A DNA stretch of 64,000 nt. It comes from Flavobacterium ammonificans. Its GTDB lineage: Bacteria > Bacteroidota > Bacteroidia > Flavobacteriales > Flavobacteriaceae. The stretch lies in assembly GCF_020885975.1 (NCBI RefSeq), contig NZ_AP025183.1, forward strand, positions 186,001 through 250,000, written 5' to 3'. Below, in pieces: positions 24,357-33,466 of the stretch. The notes beneath the pieces are model-generated. The model was not told the DNA's origin. It worked only from the letters and a program-made list of their open reading frames with translations, and did not search any database. Every line of letters begins with the position of its first letter. Positions within the stretch are counted from its first letter, which is position 1. The translations under genes were made by a program, and so were the position numbers.

Positions 24357-26378
24357 ATGAACGAACTTCACTTAGAAACAAGTCCTTATCTTTTACAACA
24401 CGCCAATAATCCAGTGCATTGGAAAGCTTGGAATGCTCTTTCTTTGGCTGAAGCCAAAGAAAAAAACCAACTTATCATTATTAGTATTGGATATTCCGCT
24501 TGTCATTGGTGTCACGTAATGGAACAAGAAAGTTTTGAAAACGAAGCTGTTGCATCTGTAATGAATGCTCATTTTGTAAACATAAAAGTAGATCGGGAAG
24601 AACGTCCAGACATTGATGCAGTGTACATGAAAGCAGTACAAATTATGACAGGTCATGGCGGCTGGCCATTAAATATTGTAGCCTTACCTGACGGAAGACC
24701 GGTTTGGGGCGGAACTTATTTTAGAAAAGAAGAATGGACAGAAACTTTAGATCAATTGCAAAAAATGTACTTATCGGCTCCTGAAAAAATGATTGATTAT
24801 GCCGAGAAATTACATCAAGGAATTGAAGCTATTTCCATAATTCAAAAAGGAGACAATGAAAATTCCAATCAGAAAGAAATACTTGACCATTTGATTTCTA
24901 AATGGAAAAAAAGTTTTGATTTGGAATTTGGCGGAATGGCACGAGCACCAAAATTTATGATGCCAAACAATTATCAATTCTTACTTCGTTACGCCTATCA
25001 AAATCAAGATGCCGAGTTATTATCATTTGTAAATTTGACATTAACCAAAATGGCTTTTGGCGGTATTTTCGACACCATTGATGGCGGATTTTCACGCTAT
25101 TCTGTCGATATGAAATGGCACGTTCCGCATTTTGAAAAGATGCTATATGATAATGGACAATTGATTTCTTTATACAGTGAAGCGTATAAATTAACCCAAA
25201 ATCCGATTTACAAGGAAGTCATTGAAAAAACCTTACAATTTGTTTCAAAGGAGTGGAGAACTTCTGAAGGAGGATTCTATTCTGCTCTTGACGCAGATAG
25301 TTTGAATAAAGAAAAGCATTTAGAAGAAGGTGCTTTTTATGTTTGGACTATGGAAGAATTAAAGTCAATTCTCCACGAAGATTTTGATCTTTTCAGCCAG
25401 ATATTTAATATCAATTCATTTGGCTTATGGGAAGATGGAAATTATGTGCTAATTCAAAACCAAAACCTTGAATCTATTGCCAAACTGAATCAAATTACCA
25501 CGGTCGAATTAGAACTAAAGAAGAGAGTTTGGGAGCAAACTCTTTATTTAAAAAGAGAAAAAAGAGCTAAACCAAGACTAGATGATAAATGTTTGACGTC
25601 TTGGAATGCTATTATGTTAAAAGGTTATGTTGACGCTTACAAAGCTTTAAATAACGAAGAATACCTTACTAAGGCGCTTGAAAACGCAAACTTTATAATC
25701 AAAAAACTTTGGTCAAATGATGGGAACTTATGGCACAATTTTAAAAATGACAAAGCTACCATTAATGGCTATTTAGAAGATTATTGTTTTGTGATTGCCG
25801 CTTTTATTGCATTATATGAAGTTACTTTTGAAGAAAAATGGCTTCACGACGCCAAGCAACTAACCGATTATACTTTAGAACACTTTTATGATGAACAACA
25901 TTCATTCTTTAGATTTACCTCAGATAAAGATGAAGCATTAATTAGTGTTCATTTTGAAATAGAAGATAATGTTATTCCTGCTTCTAATTCAGTTATGGCA
26001 AAAAATTTATACCAACTTAGTATTTATTTTGACAACTCTTATTATGATAAAGTAACCCAAAAAATGCTTTCCATACTCTTGCCTAATATGGACTACCCAT
26101 CGGCTTATTCCAATTGGTTGGATTTGATACTGTCTTTTTCAGAACAAAATAAAGAATTGGCTATTTGCGAACCTAATGCCAAAGAATCAAACAAAATTAT
26201 TACAGCTTTGTATTTACCAAATGTCATTATAGCAGGAACTGAAAAGACTTCGAATTTGCCTTTTCTAAAAGACCGATTTATAGCGGGTGAAAACAACTAC
26301 TATGTTTGTCAAAATAAAACATGTCAATTACCTAGTAGATCTATTCAAGAGGTAATTAGCCAGCTTGTTTTGAAGTAG
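24357..26378 (+). CDS. DUF255 thioredoxin-domain protein (YyaL / SSP411-like)
   Basis: 673 aa. The N-terminal thioredoxin-like DUF255 domain has C49-x-x-C52 in SACHWCHVME, followed by an (alpha/alpha)6-barrel-like region as in N-acylglucosamine 2-epimerases (GGWPLNIVALPDG, HFEKMLYDN). Human SPATA20 is a relative. The biochemical activity is unproven in the family. There is no signal peptide, so it is probably cytosolic. Its 3' end overlaps the convergent tsaB gene by 23 bases. Confidence 0.92.
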   Translation: MNELHLETSPYLLQHANNPVHWKAWNALSLAEAKEKNQLIIISIGYSACHWCHVMEQESFENEAVASVMNAHFVNIKVDREERPDIDAVYMKAVQIMTGHGGWPLNIVALPDGRPVWGGTYFRKEEWTETLDQLQKMYLSAPEKMIDYAEKLHQGIEAISIIQKGDNENSNQKEILDHLISKWKKSFDLEFGGMARAPKFMMPNNYQFLLRYAYQNQDAELLSFVNLTLTKMAFGGIFDTIDGGFSRYSVDMKWHVPHFEKMLYDNGQLISLYSEAYKLTQNPIYKEVIEKTLQFVSKEWRTSEGGFYSALDADSLNKEKHLEEGAFYVWTMEELKSILHEDFDLFSQIFNINSFGLWEDGNYVLIQNQNLESIAKLNQITTVELELKKRVWEQTLYLKREKRAKPRLDDKCLTSWNAIMLKGYVDAYKALNNEEYLTKALENANFIIKKLWSNDGNLWHNFKNDKATINGYLEDYCFVIAAFIALYEVTFEEKWLHDAKQLTDYTLEHFYDEQHSFFRFTSDKDEALISVHFEIEDNVIPASNSVMAKNLYQLSIYFDNSYYDKVTQKMLSILLPNMDYPSAYSNWLDLILSFSEQNKELAICEPNAKESNKIITALYLPNVIIAGTEKTSNLPFLKDRFIAGENNYYVCQNKTCQLPSRSIQEVISQLVLK

Positions 26379-27030
26379 TTATCATGAAATCTTTTAAATA
26401 ATAAGGTTCAAAGTAGGCTACATCTTCGAAATCTTCTTTTTGAAATTTTTGAAAACTTAAAGCACTTATCTCATTTGCAGATGGATATTTTACCTCTTCC
26501 AAAAAATTAAAATTAGATTTTGTTAAAACGGATTTGCATTTATCACTGCAATCTCCAACAAAATAGACTGTTCCAGTAATTGATTCAAAGGAATTCTCTG
26601 TGATGACTTCCGCTTGAACTTCTCTTTGTTTTACCAACTTAAAATCAAAAATAGCACTATATACTTCCATTCTCCGAGCATCAAGCATTGGAATGATCAA
26701 TCCTTCAGCAATAGTAGCTTTTGATGCTAAGACTTGTAAGGTATCAACTGCAATCAATGGGATATTCAACGCATAACACAAGCCCTTTGCGGCTGACACA
26801 CCGATACGAAGTCCAGTGTAAGAACCCGGGCCTTGACTAACTGCAATAGCGGATAAGTCTTGAAAGCTAATTCCTGATTCTTTACAAACTTCATCAATAA
26901 AAACATGCAATCGTTCCGCATGAGAATAACCTTCCTCTGCAATCTCTTTGCAAAGGATTGTTTCTCCATTTTTGGCTAATGCAACAGAACAGTTTTTGGT
27001 AGCTGTTTCAATGTTTAAAATGTAACTCAA
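26356..27030 (-). CDS. tsaB: tRNA threonylcarbamoyladenosine biosynthesis protein TsaB
   Basis: 224 aa, ASKHA-fold partner of TsaD in making t6A37 on tRNAs that read ANN codons. Opening YILNIETATKNCSVAL and SQGPGSYTGLRIG are family hallmarks. It is the last gene of a tolC-adaptor-tsaB transcript (6-base gap to the adaptor gene) and its 3' end runs into the convergent DUF255 gene. Confidence 0.95.
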   Translation of the reverse strand: MSYILNIETATKNCSVALAKNGETILCKEIAEEGYSHAERLHVFIDEVCKESGISFQDLSAIAVSQGPGSYTGLRIGVSAAKGLCYALNIPLIAVDTLQVLASKATIAEGLIIPMLDARRMEVYSAIFDFKLVKQREVQAEVITENSFESITGTVYFVGDCSDKCKSVLTKSNFNFLEEVKYPSANEISALSFQKFQKEDFEDVAYFEPYYLKDFMITTSKQAG

Positions 27031-27036
27031 TGCAAT

Positions 27037-28317
27037 TTACTTCTTATCTGTTTTTAACTTTACTTTATCTCCAGAATTTAATTCTTTAGAAACTATAGTA
27101 TAAGGACCAGTAATTACAACATCTCCTTTTTTAAGTCCTGTTAAAACTTCAATATTAGTATCATCTTGAATTCCTGTTTTTATTACACGGATTTTAGCTT
27201 TATTTCCAACTTTAACAAAAACACATTCAAATTTTTTATCACTTTTCGGAGCTGATTTTTCTGCCTCTGGATCGTCTACTTTTATTTCCTTTACTGCAGC
27301 TGTATCTGATTTCACAACAACTGCACTAATTGGCACAGCTAACACATTCTTTTTCTTTTTGGTAATAATATCAACTGTGGCAGTCATTCCGGGTCTAAAT
27401 GGTGAATACGTTGATGGTTTTCCTTCCAATAAATCTTGGTACGATTCTTTCAAAATTCTCACTTTAACTTTAAAATTAGTTACCTGATCGGCTGTCAAAG
27501 CTGAACTTGCTGAATTAGCAATACTCGTAACTACTCCTTTAAAATCCTTTTTCAGATACGCGTCTACTTCCACTTTGGCTTCGTCACCTACTTTGATTTT
27601 GACAATGTCATTTTCGTTAACATCAACTTCCACTTCCATATTATTCAAGTTAGCCACTCTTAATATTTCAGTTCCAGCCATTTGTTGCGTACCTAAAACT
27701 CGCTCACCTAATTCAACATTAAGTACAGAAACAGTTCCGTCTGCAGGAGCATAAATTACTGTTCTACCTAAATTATCTTTAGCTTCAATTACAGTAGCCG
27801 AAGCGCTTTTTACATTAAAATAAGCGGATTCCTTAGTTGATTTAGCTACTTCAAATGCAGCGATAGATCTATCCCAATCTGCTTTAGAAATAATCCCTTT
27901 TTGAAACAATACTTTGTTTCTTTCATAATTGGCTCTGGCTTCGTTGAAACTAGCATCTGCTTGTTGCAAACCAGATTTAGTTCCAGACAAATTTGCTTGA
28001 GCTCTATTCAATCCAGAAGTATATAAATCAGGGTTGATTTTAACTAACAAATCACCTTTCTTAACAACTTGCCCTTCTTTGATTGGCAATTCAATAATTT
28101 CTCCTGAAACCATAGAAGCTATTTTAACCTCAATTTCAGGTTGAATTTTTCCTGTTGCCGAAACCGTTTCGATAATTGTCGAAGCATCAACATTTGCTGT
28201 TTCAATTTCTTTTCCTTCATCTTTATTACCAATTGCACCCGTTTTAGATAAAACAATTAGTAAAGTAATTAAAGCTACTGCTGCACCGATTAAGATGTAT
28301 ACGGTCTTTTTTGACAT
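27037..28317 (-). CDS. Efflux periplasmic adaptor (HlyD/MacA-type membrane fusion protein)
   Basis: 426 aa. An N-terminal membrane anchor (about residues 5-25) is followed by a barrel-sandwich hybrid (TGKIQPEIEVKIAS), an alpha-helical hairpin (about 110-185) and beta-barrel domains. MacA-like proteins link an inner-membrane ABC or RND pump with a TolC channel. The tolC-family gene is 6 bases upstream, but no MacB/RND pump gene is adjacent in the window. Confidence 0.9.
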   Translation of the reverse strand: MSKKTVYILIGAAVALITLLIVLSKTGAIGNKDEGKEIETANVDASTIIETVSATGKIQPEIEVKIASMVSGEIIELPIKEGQVVKKGDLLVKINPDLYTSGLNRAQANLSGTKSGLQQADASFNEARANYERNKVLFQKGIISKADWDRSIAAFEVAKSTKESAYFNVKSASATVIEAKDNLGRTVIYAPADGTVSVLNVELGERVLGTQQMAGTEILRVANLNNMEVEVDVNENDIVKIKVGDEAKVEVDAYLKKDFKGVVTSIANSASSALTADQVTNFKVKVRILKESYQDLLEGKPSTYSPFRPGMTATVDIITKKKKNVLAVPISAVVVKSDTAAVKEIKVDDPEAEKSAPKSDKKFECVFVKVGNKAKIRVIKTGIQDDTNIEVLTGLKKGDVVITGPYTIVSKELNSGDKVKLKTDKK

Positions 28318-28323
28318 AATAAA

Positions 28324-29688
28324 TTAGTTTTTAATGATTGGAATTCCAAAATAGAATTCAAGAATTTTGATTTTAAAAATAGAGTCGTATTTAGTTCTTA
28401 ACACTTCAGATTGAGCATTTATCATTAAGGTTTGCGCTTGATTGTAGTCAAATGAATTCAATAATCCTACATCAAATTTTTCCTTGGCATAAAGATAGGC
28501 TTCTTGTCTAGCTTCAAAAGAAGTAATCGCAGTTTCATTAGCATTCAAAGCCCCTTTAGCATCTGTAAATGCGGCATAAATAGTCCTTTGCAAGTCTAAA
28601 TTTTGTTGTTGTAAATTATTTTTAGATCGCTCAAGCGCCACTTTTGAACGCTCTACATTATTCTTAACAGAGAATCCATTGAAAACCGGAATAGTCAACT
28701 GTGCACCAAAAGATTGTCCTTTATTGTCCTGAAATTGTGTCCAAAATGGATTTGCAGGTCTTGTTACTAAATTACCTCCTACAATAGCGGCGGCATCAGC
28801 ATATGAAATTCTAGAATTAAATCCATAAAAACCCTGAAGCGTTGGTAAATAGGCTCCTTTAGCAATGGCTAGATTTTTTTGGGCTATTTCAAGATTCGTT
28901 TGAGCTATTTTTAAATCAGTTCTAGACTCTTTAGCTTTTTCAAGAATTTCCAAAGGTGATTGAGCTAAAATAGTGTTATTCTGACCCATAGAAGTCTCAT
29001 CAACAACATCAAAAGTTTCAAACTCTTTTAACTGTAAAAGTTGGGCTAAACTCAATTTAGAAATTAATAAGTTATTTTGTGCAACAACTAAATTCTGACG
29101 GTTTTGAGCTAAATTTGCTTTGATATCTAGCATATCCCCTCTAGGAATTGAACCTGCATTAACGAGTTCAATGGAACGATTAAGCTGCTTTTCATTATTT
29201 AAAAGTTGTTCTTGTTGCACTTTTAAATTTTCTTTGTTGAATAATACTTGTAAAAAAGCATTAGCCACATTCAAAGCTACATCTTCTTGCATCTTCAATA
29301 ATTGATATTTAGATGCAACTAATGCCAAATTAGCTCTTCTCAAATTATTTTGATTTTGCAAACCTTTATATATATCAATTCCAACATTTGCACTTGCTGA
29401 AGTAAACTGATTGGTTTGATTCCTTAACAAACCTGTAGTAATATCTTGGTTCAATCCAATATTCCAAGAATGATTAGAGGCAACATTTAAAGAAGGTAAA
29501 AAGTTACCCACTGCAGTTTGCTTATCTATAGTAGCCGTTTTAGTATCTAATTCCGTTTGCTTGATTGAAATGTTATTTTCTAATGCATATTGTACACATT
29601 CTTCTAAAGTCCACTTCTTGGTTTGTGCCTGCGCTACAACTCCAAATAGGACAATTAAAATAAGACTGAAACAATTATATTTTTTCAT
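28324..29688 (-). CDS. TolC-family outer-membrane efflux channel
   Basis: 454 aa; signal peptide ending VAQAQ; two outer-membrane efflux protein repeats with long helices (WTLEECVQYALENNISIKQ opens the first). It forms the trimeric exit duct for the adaptor encoded immediately downstream. A possible promoter lies 22 bases upstream of the start. Confidence 0.93.
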   Translation of the reverse strand: MKKYNCFSLILIVLFGVVAQAQTKKWTLEECVQYALENNISIKQTELDTKTATIDKQTAVGNFLPSLNVASNHSWNIGLNQDITTGLLRNQTNQFTSASANVGIDIYKGLQNQNNLRRANLALVASKYQLLKMQEDVALNVANAFLQVLFNKENLKVQQEQLLNNEKQLNRSIELVNAGSIPRGDMLDIKANLAQNRQNLVVAQNNLLISKLSLAQLLQLKEFETFDVVDETSMGQNNTILAQSPLEILEKAKESRTDLKIAQTNLEIAQKNLAIAKGAYLPTLQGFYGFNSRISYADAAAIVGGNLVTRPANPFWTQFQDNKGQSFGAQLTIPVFNGFSVKNNVERSKVALERSKNNLQQQNLDLQRTIYAAFTDAKGALNANETAITSFEARQEAYLYAKEKFDVGLLNSFDYNQAQTLMINAQSEVLRTKYDSIFKIKILEFYFGIPIIKN

Positions 29689-29709
29689 AATTCATTAAAT
29701 CGTATGAGG

Positions 29710-29742
29710 TAAAGATACTATTCTATTTTTATGTTTTCTCAA
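29710..29742 (-). promoter_or_regulatory. Candidate promoter of tolC-adaptor-tsaB
   Basis: On the minus strand TTG (29742-29740), a 22-base spacer and TATCTTTA (29717-29710) give the Bacteroidota arrangement with one mismatch in the -7 element. Confidence 0.35.
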
Positions 29743-29843
29743 TTGTCACTCTTGAATCTTAAATTTTTCACAACAATCAAAAACCATTAGACTCCAATTT
29801 TTTCCAATTGTTACAAATAAAATTATTTTTTTGTTTCTTTTAG

Positions 29844-29851
29844 TACTTTTG
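29844..29851 (+). promoter_or_regulatory. Candidate -7 element for the DUF4403 gene
   Basis: TACTTTTG matches TAnnTTTG, 18 bases before the preferred ATG. This also argues against the longer reading frame starting at 29831. Confidence 0.4.
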
Positions 29852-29869
29852 TCGTTCAAAAGTTGTTCG

Positions 29870-31267
29870 ATGAAAAAAATCAATTTCCCTTTTATTTTGC
29901 TTTGTATGTACCTCTTTGTTACTGGATGTACTAGCGCTAGCAAAATTACTAATTTTCAACCCGAACCTGATGATGCCATTCCATTGGTATATGACAATAG
30001 CCCTTCGTTTCTCAATTTACCTATCAAAATAAAATTAAAGGACATTGAAAATAAAACAAATAGTGCTTTAACTGACTTAATTTATGATGATTCCAATATC
30101 GAAGATGATAATATTGAAATAAAAATTTGGAAGCTTGCGCCAATTCAATTTGAAAATAACCTAGGGAAAATAAAAACTATTTTACCATTAAAAGCAACTA
30201 TTCGTTACCGAATAGGCACGAAAAAATTAGGGGTTCAACTCTATAATACAAAGGAATTTAATTTGAACGGTATGGTTACTTTGACAAGTGAAGTGAACTT
30301 GATAAATTGGAAATTACAAACTAAAACTCAATTTCAGTCTATTGATTGGAATGAAAGTCCAACCATGTCTTTATTAGGTAAAAATATTCCAATTACCTTT
30401 TTAGTTAATTCTAGCCTTCCTCTTTTCAAATCAAAAATCGAAAAAAAGATAGATGAATCTATTGCAAAATCGATGGATTTTAAACCTAATGTTTTAGATG
30501 CGCTAGAAAAAATATGCAGGCCGTTCCAAATGAGTCAAGAATACGAAAGTTGGCTCAGAGTTACTCCCATAGAAATTTACACTACCAATGCGGAATTGAT
30601 AGGGAATTCAATACATATCAACATGGGTGTAAAATGTTTTATGGAGACTTTAATTGGAAAAAAACCGGAATCAAAATTCAATTCGAGTACTCTTATTTTG
30701 AAACCCGTGACATCTATGCCCAGTGCTATTAAGGCTAGTGTTGTTGCTGTTTCAAATTATCAGGATGCATCTAGAATAATCACTCAAAACTTTAGGGACA
30801 AAGAATTTGCTTCTGGAAGAAGGAAAATAAAAGTACTCAATACAACCATTTGGCATAAAAAAAATAAAATGTCAATTGCGCTAGAAGTAAAAGGCAGTGT
30901 TAATGGGACAATCTATTTAACCGGTATTCCCAAATACAATGAAGTAACAAAAGAGCTTTATTTTGACGAAATGGATTATGCTTTAGAGACTAAAAACAAA
31001 TTATTGCAAACAGCAAGTTGGTTAGCTCAGGGTTTGATTCTTAAAAATATCCAATCAAACTGCAAGTATTCAATTCGTCCAAACTTAGAAGAAGGCGTTA
31101 AAAATTTGTCAGGATATTTGAAAAATTACAGCCCAATTCCCGGGGTATATGTTAATGGAAGACTCGATAATTTTGAATTCAATAAAATTCAATTAACTAA
31201 CCAAGCAATTATTGCATTCTTAACTATCAACGGAGAGGTAAACATTACCGTTGACGGTTTTAAGTAA
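29870..31267 (+). CDS. DUF4403 family lipoprotein
   Basis: 465 aa from ATG 29870. The signal peptide ends in a lipobox (FVTGC, Cys20), so the product is a lipoprotein. An in-frame start 13 codons earlier lies on top of the probable promoter and would spoil the signal peptide. The body matches DUF4403, a beta-rich lipid-binding-like fold of unknown function in Gram-negative bacteria. It converges on the oxidase assembly genes with a 2-base gap and no terminator visible. Confidence 0.85.
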   Translation: MKKINFPFILLCMYLFVTGCTSASKITNFQPEPDDAIPLVYDNSPSFLNLPIKIKLKDIENKTNSALTDLIYDDSNIEDDNIEIKIWKLAPIQFENNLGKIKTILPLKATIRYRIGTKKLGVQLYNTKEFNLNGMVTLTSEVNLINWKLQTKTQFQSIDWNESPTMSLLGKNIPITFLVNSSLPLFKSKIEKKIDESIAKSMDFKPNVLDALEKICRPFQMSQEYESWLRVTPIEIYTTNAELIGNSIHINMGVKCFMETLIGKKPESKFNSSTLILKPVTSMPSAIKASVVAVSNYQDASRIITQNFRDKEFASGRRKIKVLNTTIWHKKNKMSIALEVKGSVNGTIYLTGIPKYNEVTKELYFDEMDYALETKNKLLQTASWLAQGLILKNIQSNCKYSIRPNLEEGVKNLSGYLKNYSPIPGVYVNGRLDNFEFNKIQLTNQAIIAFLTINGEVNITVDGFK

Positions 31268-31269
31268 AG

Positions 31270-31485
31270 CTATTTTTTCTTCATCCTATAAATTGCGTAT
31301 CCTATTCCGCCTACTAATAAATAGGGAATTGCCATTAAATATACAATCCCATCATTTACAGCTTCAGACTTCGTTTTATTGCCTTCGCTTTCTAATGAAG
31401 CCCTACACATAGCACATTGTGCATAGGTATAACTTGAAAAAAGCAAAAAAAATAGAACAACAAATTTGAATTTAAAATATCGCAT
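31270..31485 (-). CDS. Small exported membrane protein with C-x-x-C, end of oxidase assembly cluster
   Basis: 71 aa from ATG 31485, which gives a short basic start and a clean signal peptide (SSYTYAQ); ATG 31506, 4 bases after the DUF420 stop, is an alternative. Directly after the signal peptide comes CAMCRASLES, then a hydrophilic stretch and a C-terminal membrane helix (about 17 residues) with a Lys-rich tail. I know no named family. Its place at the end of the SCO-DUF420 genes and the exposed Cys pair hint at copper or heme handling during oxidase assembly; this is inference. Confidence 0.75.
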   Translation of the reverse strand: MRYFKFKFVVLFFLLFSSYTYAQCAMCRASLESEGNKTKSEAVNDGIVYLMAIPYLLVGGIGYAIYRMKKK

Positions 31486-31510
31486 TTTGAATGTAAATAA
31501 ATTCATTAAC

Positions 31511-32056
31511 TTAATGGGTGTAGTACGGTGCAATCATTAGGTATACAACAACCCCTGTTACTGCAACATACAACCAAATAGGGAACGTAATCTTTGCAAT
31601 TTTCTTATGTTGGTCAAACTTTGCTGCTAACGCACGTACATAAGTGAATAACACTAATGGGATTACCGCAATTGAAAGCAGGATATGGGAAATCAATATA
31701 AAAAAATATACAAATTTAATCCATCCTTCTCCACCAAATTTAGTAGAATCCGAAGTCATATGATAAGCTACATACATTACTAAAAATGCTAATGATAATG
31801 CAATTGCAAAAGTCATCAAACGTTCATGAACTTTTCTGTTCCCTTTTTTTATAGCCAATACAGCAGCAACTAAAACTACAGCAGTAATTCCGTTAATAGT
31901 TGCATAAATTGGAGGTAAAAATGAAAGGGGCTCCACTTCAAAGCCAAAGTCTTTCAATTTAACCGTGAACAAAATAGCCACAACTATAGGGATTAAAACC
32001 GAAACAAACACAATTAACGTATTGTACTTCTTATCTACATTAGAAATATCTTTCAT
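31511..32056 (-). CDS. DUF420 membrane protein (CtaM-like oxidase assembly factor)
   Basis: 181 aa, about five membrane helices with conserved histidines. DUF420 proteins include CtaM, needed for activity of some heme-copper oxidases in Firmicutes. It lies 2 bases after the SCO gene and within the oxidase cluster, which fits this role. The specific function here is inferred from family and context. Confidence 0.88.
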   Translation of the reverse strand: MKDISNVDKKYNTLIVFVSVLIPIVVAILFTVKLKDFGFEVEPLSFLPPIYATINGITAVVLVAAVLAIKKGNRKVHERLMTFAIALSLAFLVMYVAYHMTSDSTKFGGEGWIKFVYFFILISHILLSIAVIPLVLFTYVRALAAKFDQHKKIAKITFPIWLYVAVTGVVVYLMIAPYYTH

Positions 32057-32058
32057 AT

Positions 32059-32742
32059 CTATTCTTTTAATAATTTTTTAATGTCTTCTTGAATATCTTT
32101 TACTCCTTTAGCCTCTAATCCATCATAATATAAAATTGGATTCCCGAATTGGTCACGACGACAACGAATAATTCCATTTTTATCAATTAAAGCAAAAAGT
32201 CCAGAGTGTTCAAATCCACCGCTCACTTTACTATTTTCGCCAGCGTACAAATTAAAACCTTTGTTGGCTAAATTAAAAATATAATCTTTATCTCCTGTCA
32301 GAAAATACCAATTAGAGGACTTTACACCCAAAGCCTCTGCATGTTCTTTTAAAACCTTAGGTGAGTCTGTAACAGGATCAATGCTTATTGAAGCTATCCC
32401 AAAATTAGGATTGCCAAAAAATTGTTTCTCAATCCCAAGCATACTTTGGTTCATCTTTGGACAAATAGTTGGGCAACTAGTAAAGAAAAACTCTAATACA
32501 AAAACCTTTCCTTTGAAAGTAGCATTAGAAACAGAAGCATTGTCTTGGCTAATCAATTCAAATTTTGGACAAGGACCAATTTTTACCAAACTTGTATCTT
32601 CTACATTTCCAATTTGGACTTTATCCAATCGATCTGCCGAAGTAACTGAACCATTTTGAATACGTTCAACAATTTTAGGAACTACTAAAATCCCAAAAAC
32701 TAAAATTATAAAGGATATCCCGATATACGATTTGTTTTTCAT
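32059..32742 (-). CDS. SCO family copper-delivery protein
   Basis: 227 aa, N-terminal membrane anchor (about 6-24) and a thioredoxin fold facing the periplasm. Copper ligands Cys90 and Cys94 (TSCPTICP) and His179 (FEHSG) are all present. SCO proteins insert copper into the CuA site of cytochrome c oxidase. It is preceded by a SCO-like paralogue lacking these residues. Confidence 0.93.
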   Translation of the reverse strand: MKNKSYIGISFIILVFGILVVPKIVERIQNGSVTSADRLDKVQIGNVEDTSLVKIGPCPKFELISQDNASVSNATFKGKVFVLEFFFTSCPTICPKMNQSMLGIEKQFFGNPNFGIASISIDPVTDSPKVLKEHAEALGVKSSNWYFLTGDKDYIFNLANKGFNLYAGENSKVSGGFEHSGLFALIDKNGIIRCRRDQFGNPILYYDGLEAKGVKDIQEDIKKLLKE

Positions 32743-32751
32743 CTCGTTTTA

Positions 32752-33393
32752 TTAAATTTTTCTAGAAGCATTATTATTCTTTTTTAATGCAGCTCTATAT
32801 TCATATAAAATCACCTTAAAATCATCTAACATTTCATTACTCAATTCAGCTGGATGAAATGTATCATAACCTTCTTTATATTCTTTTTTTTCTTTTCTTC
32901 CTCTCAAATTGATTTCTTTGTCTAAAATGTAAACATTTGATGTGCCAAAATTCGCATCTAATTTTTCAGCTAAACGCAGTTGATTATAATAGGAATTGAT
33001 TTCTTCTGGCGAAGTAAAGACAAATTGCCATTGGGATGTATTTGTAAATGCTCCCAAAGCTTTCAAAACTGATTCAGCGTCTTTCTCAGTCCCAATTGGA
33101 CAAAGATAGACAAACTGAAGGTCTTTAAATCCGTGGTATCTTTGATAAACCTTTTGATTTAAATTAAATAAATTACCTCTGTTTTTAAGCAAATCGTTTC
33201 CGCCAAAACCTAAAATAGTAACCTTACCCTTCAAGCTTACCTTATCTCCACTTAAGGATGTCCAGTTGCCAAAATCATTTGTTTTTGGAGTAATTATTGG
33301 AAGTTTAGTATAGCTATTCACTCCCGAAGCAAAAAACAAATAAGCGACTATAGGTAAAATAAAAAGAATAAAGAGAACAGTATTTTTTTTCAT
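32752..33393 (-). CDS. SCO-like membrane-anchored thioredoxin-fold protein without copper ligands
   Basis: 213 aa with an N-terminal anchor (about 5-25). The body follows SCO order: GKVTILGFGG where SCO has GKVFVLEFFF, a VYLCPIG strand where SCO has ISIDP, and VYILDKEINLRGR where SCO has ALIDKNGIIRCRR. The CxxxC is replaced by NDLLKN and the distal His is gone. It is therefore probably a degenerate tandem paralogue of the next gene, with a structural or chaperone role in oxidase assembly. Homology is my reading of the sequences, not a search. Confidence 0.75.
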   Translation of the reverse strand: MKKNTVLFILFILPIVAYLFFASGVNSYTKLPIITPKTNDFGNWTSLSGDKVSLKGKVTILGFGGNDLLKNRGNLFNLNQKVYQRYHGFKDLQFVYLCPIGTEKDAESVLKALGAFTNTSQWQFVFTSPEEINSYYNQLRLAEKLDANFGTSNVYILDKEINLRGRKEKKEYKEGYDTFHPAELSNEMLDDFKVILYEYRAALKKNNNASRKI

Positions 33394-33426
33394 CTTGAAT
33401 TAAATTTAGATTACAAAAATAAAAAA

Positions 33427-33445
33427 AGGCACGCAATGCGTACCT
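33427..33445 (-). terminator. Intra-cluster terminator after coxIV
   Basis: AGGCACGC (33427-33434) pairs with GCGTACCT (33438-33445) with one mismatch and a 3-base loop. On the minus strand a run of T residues follows. It lies between subunit IV and the SCO-like gene, and a TATTTTTG element (33421-33414) follows at once. Confidence 0.65.
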
Positions 33446-33466
33446 CTTTCATTAATTAATATCATG

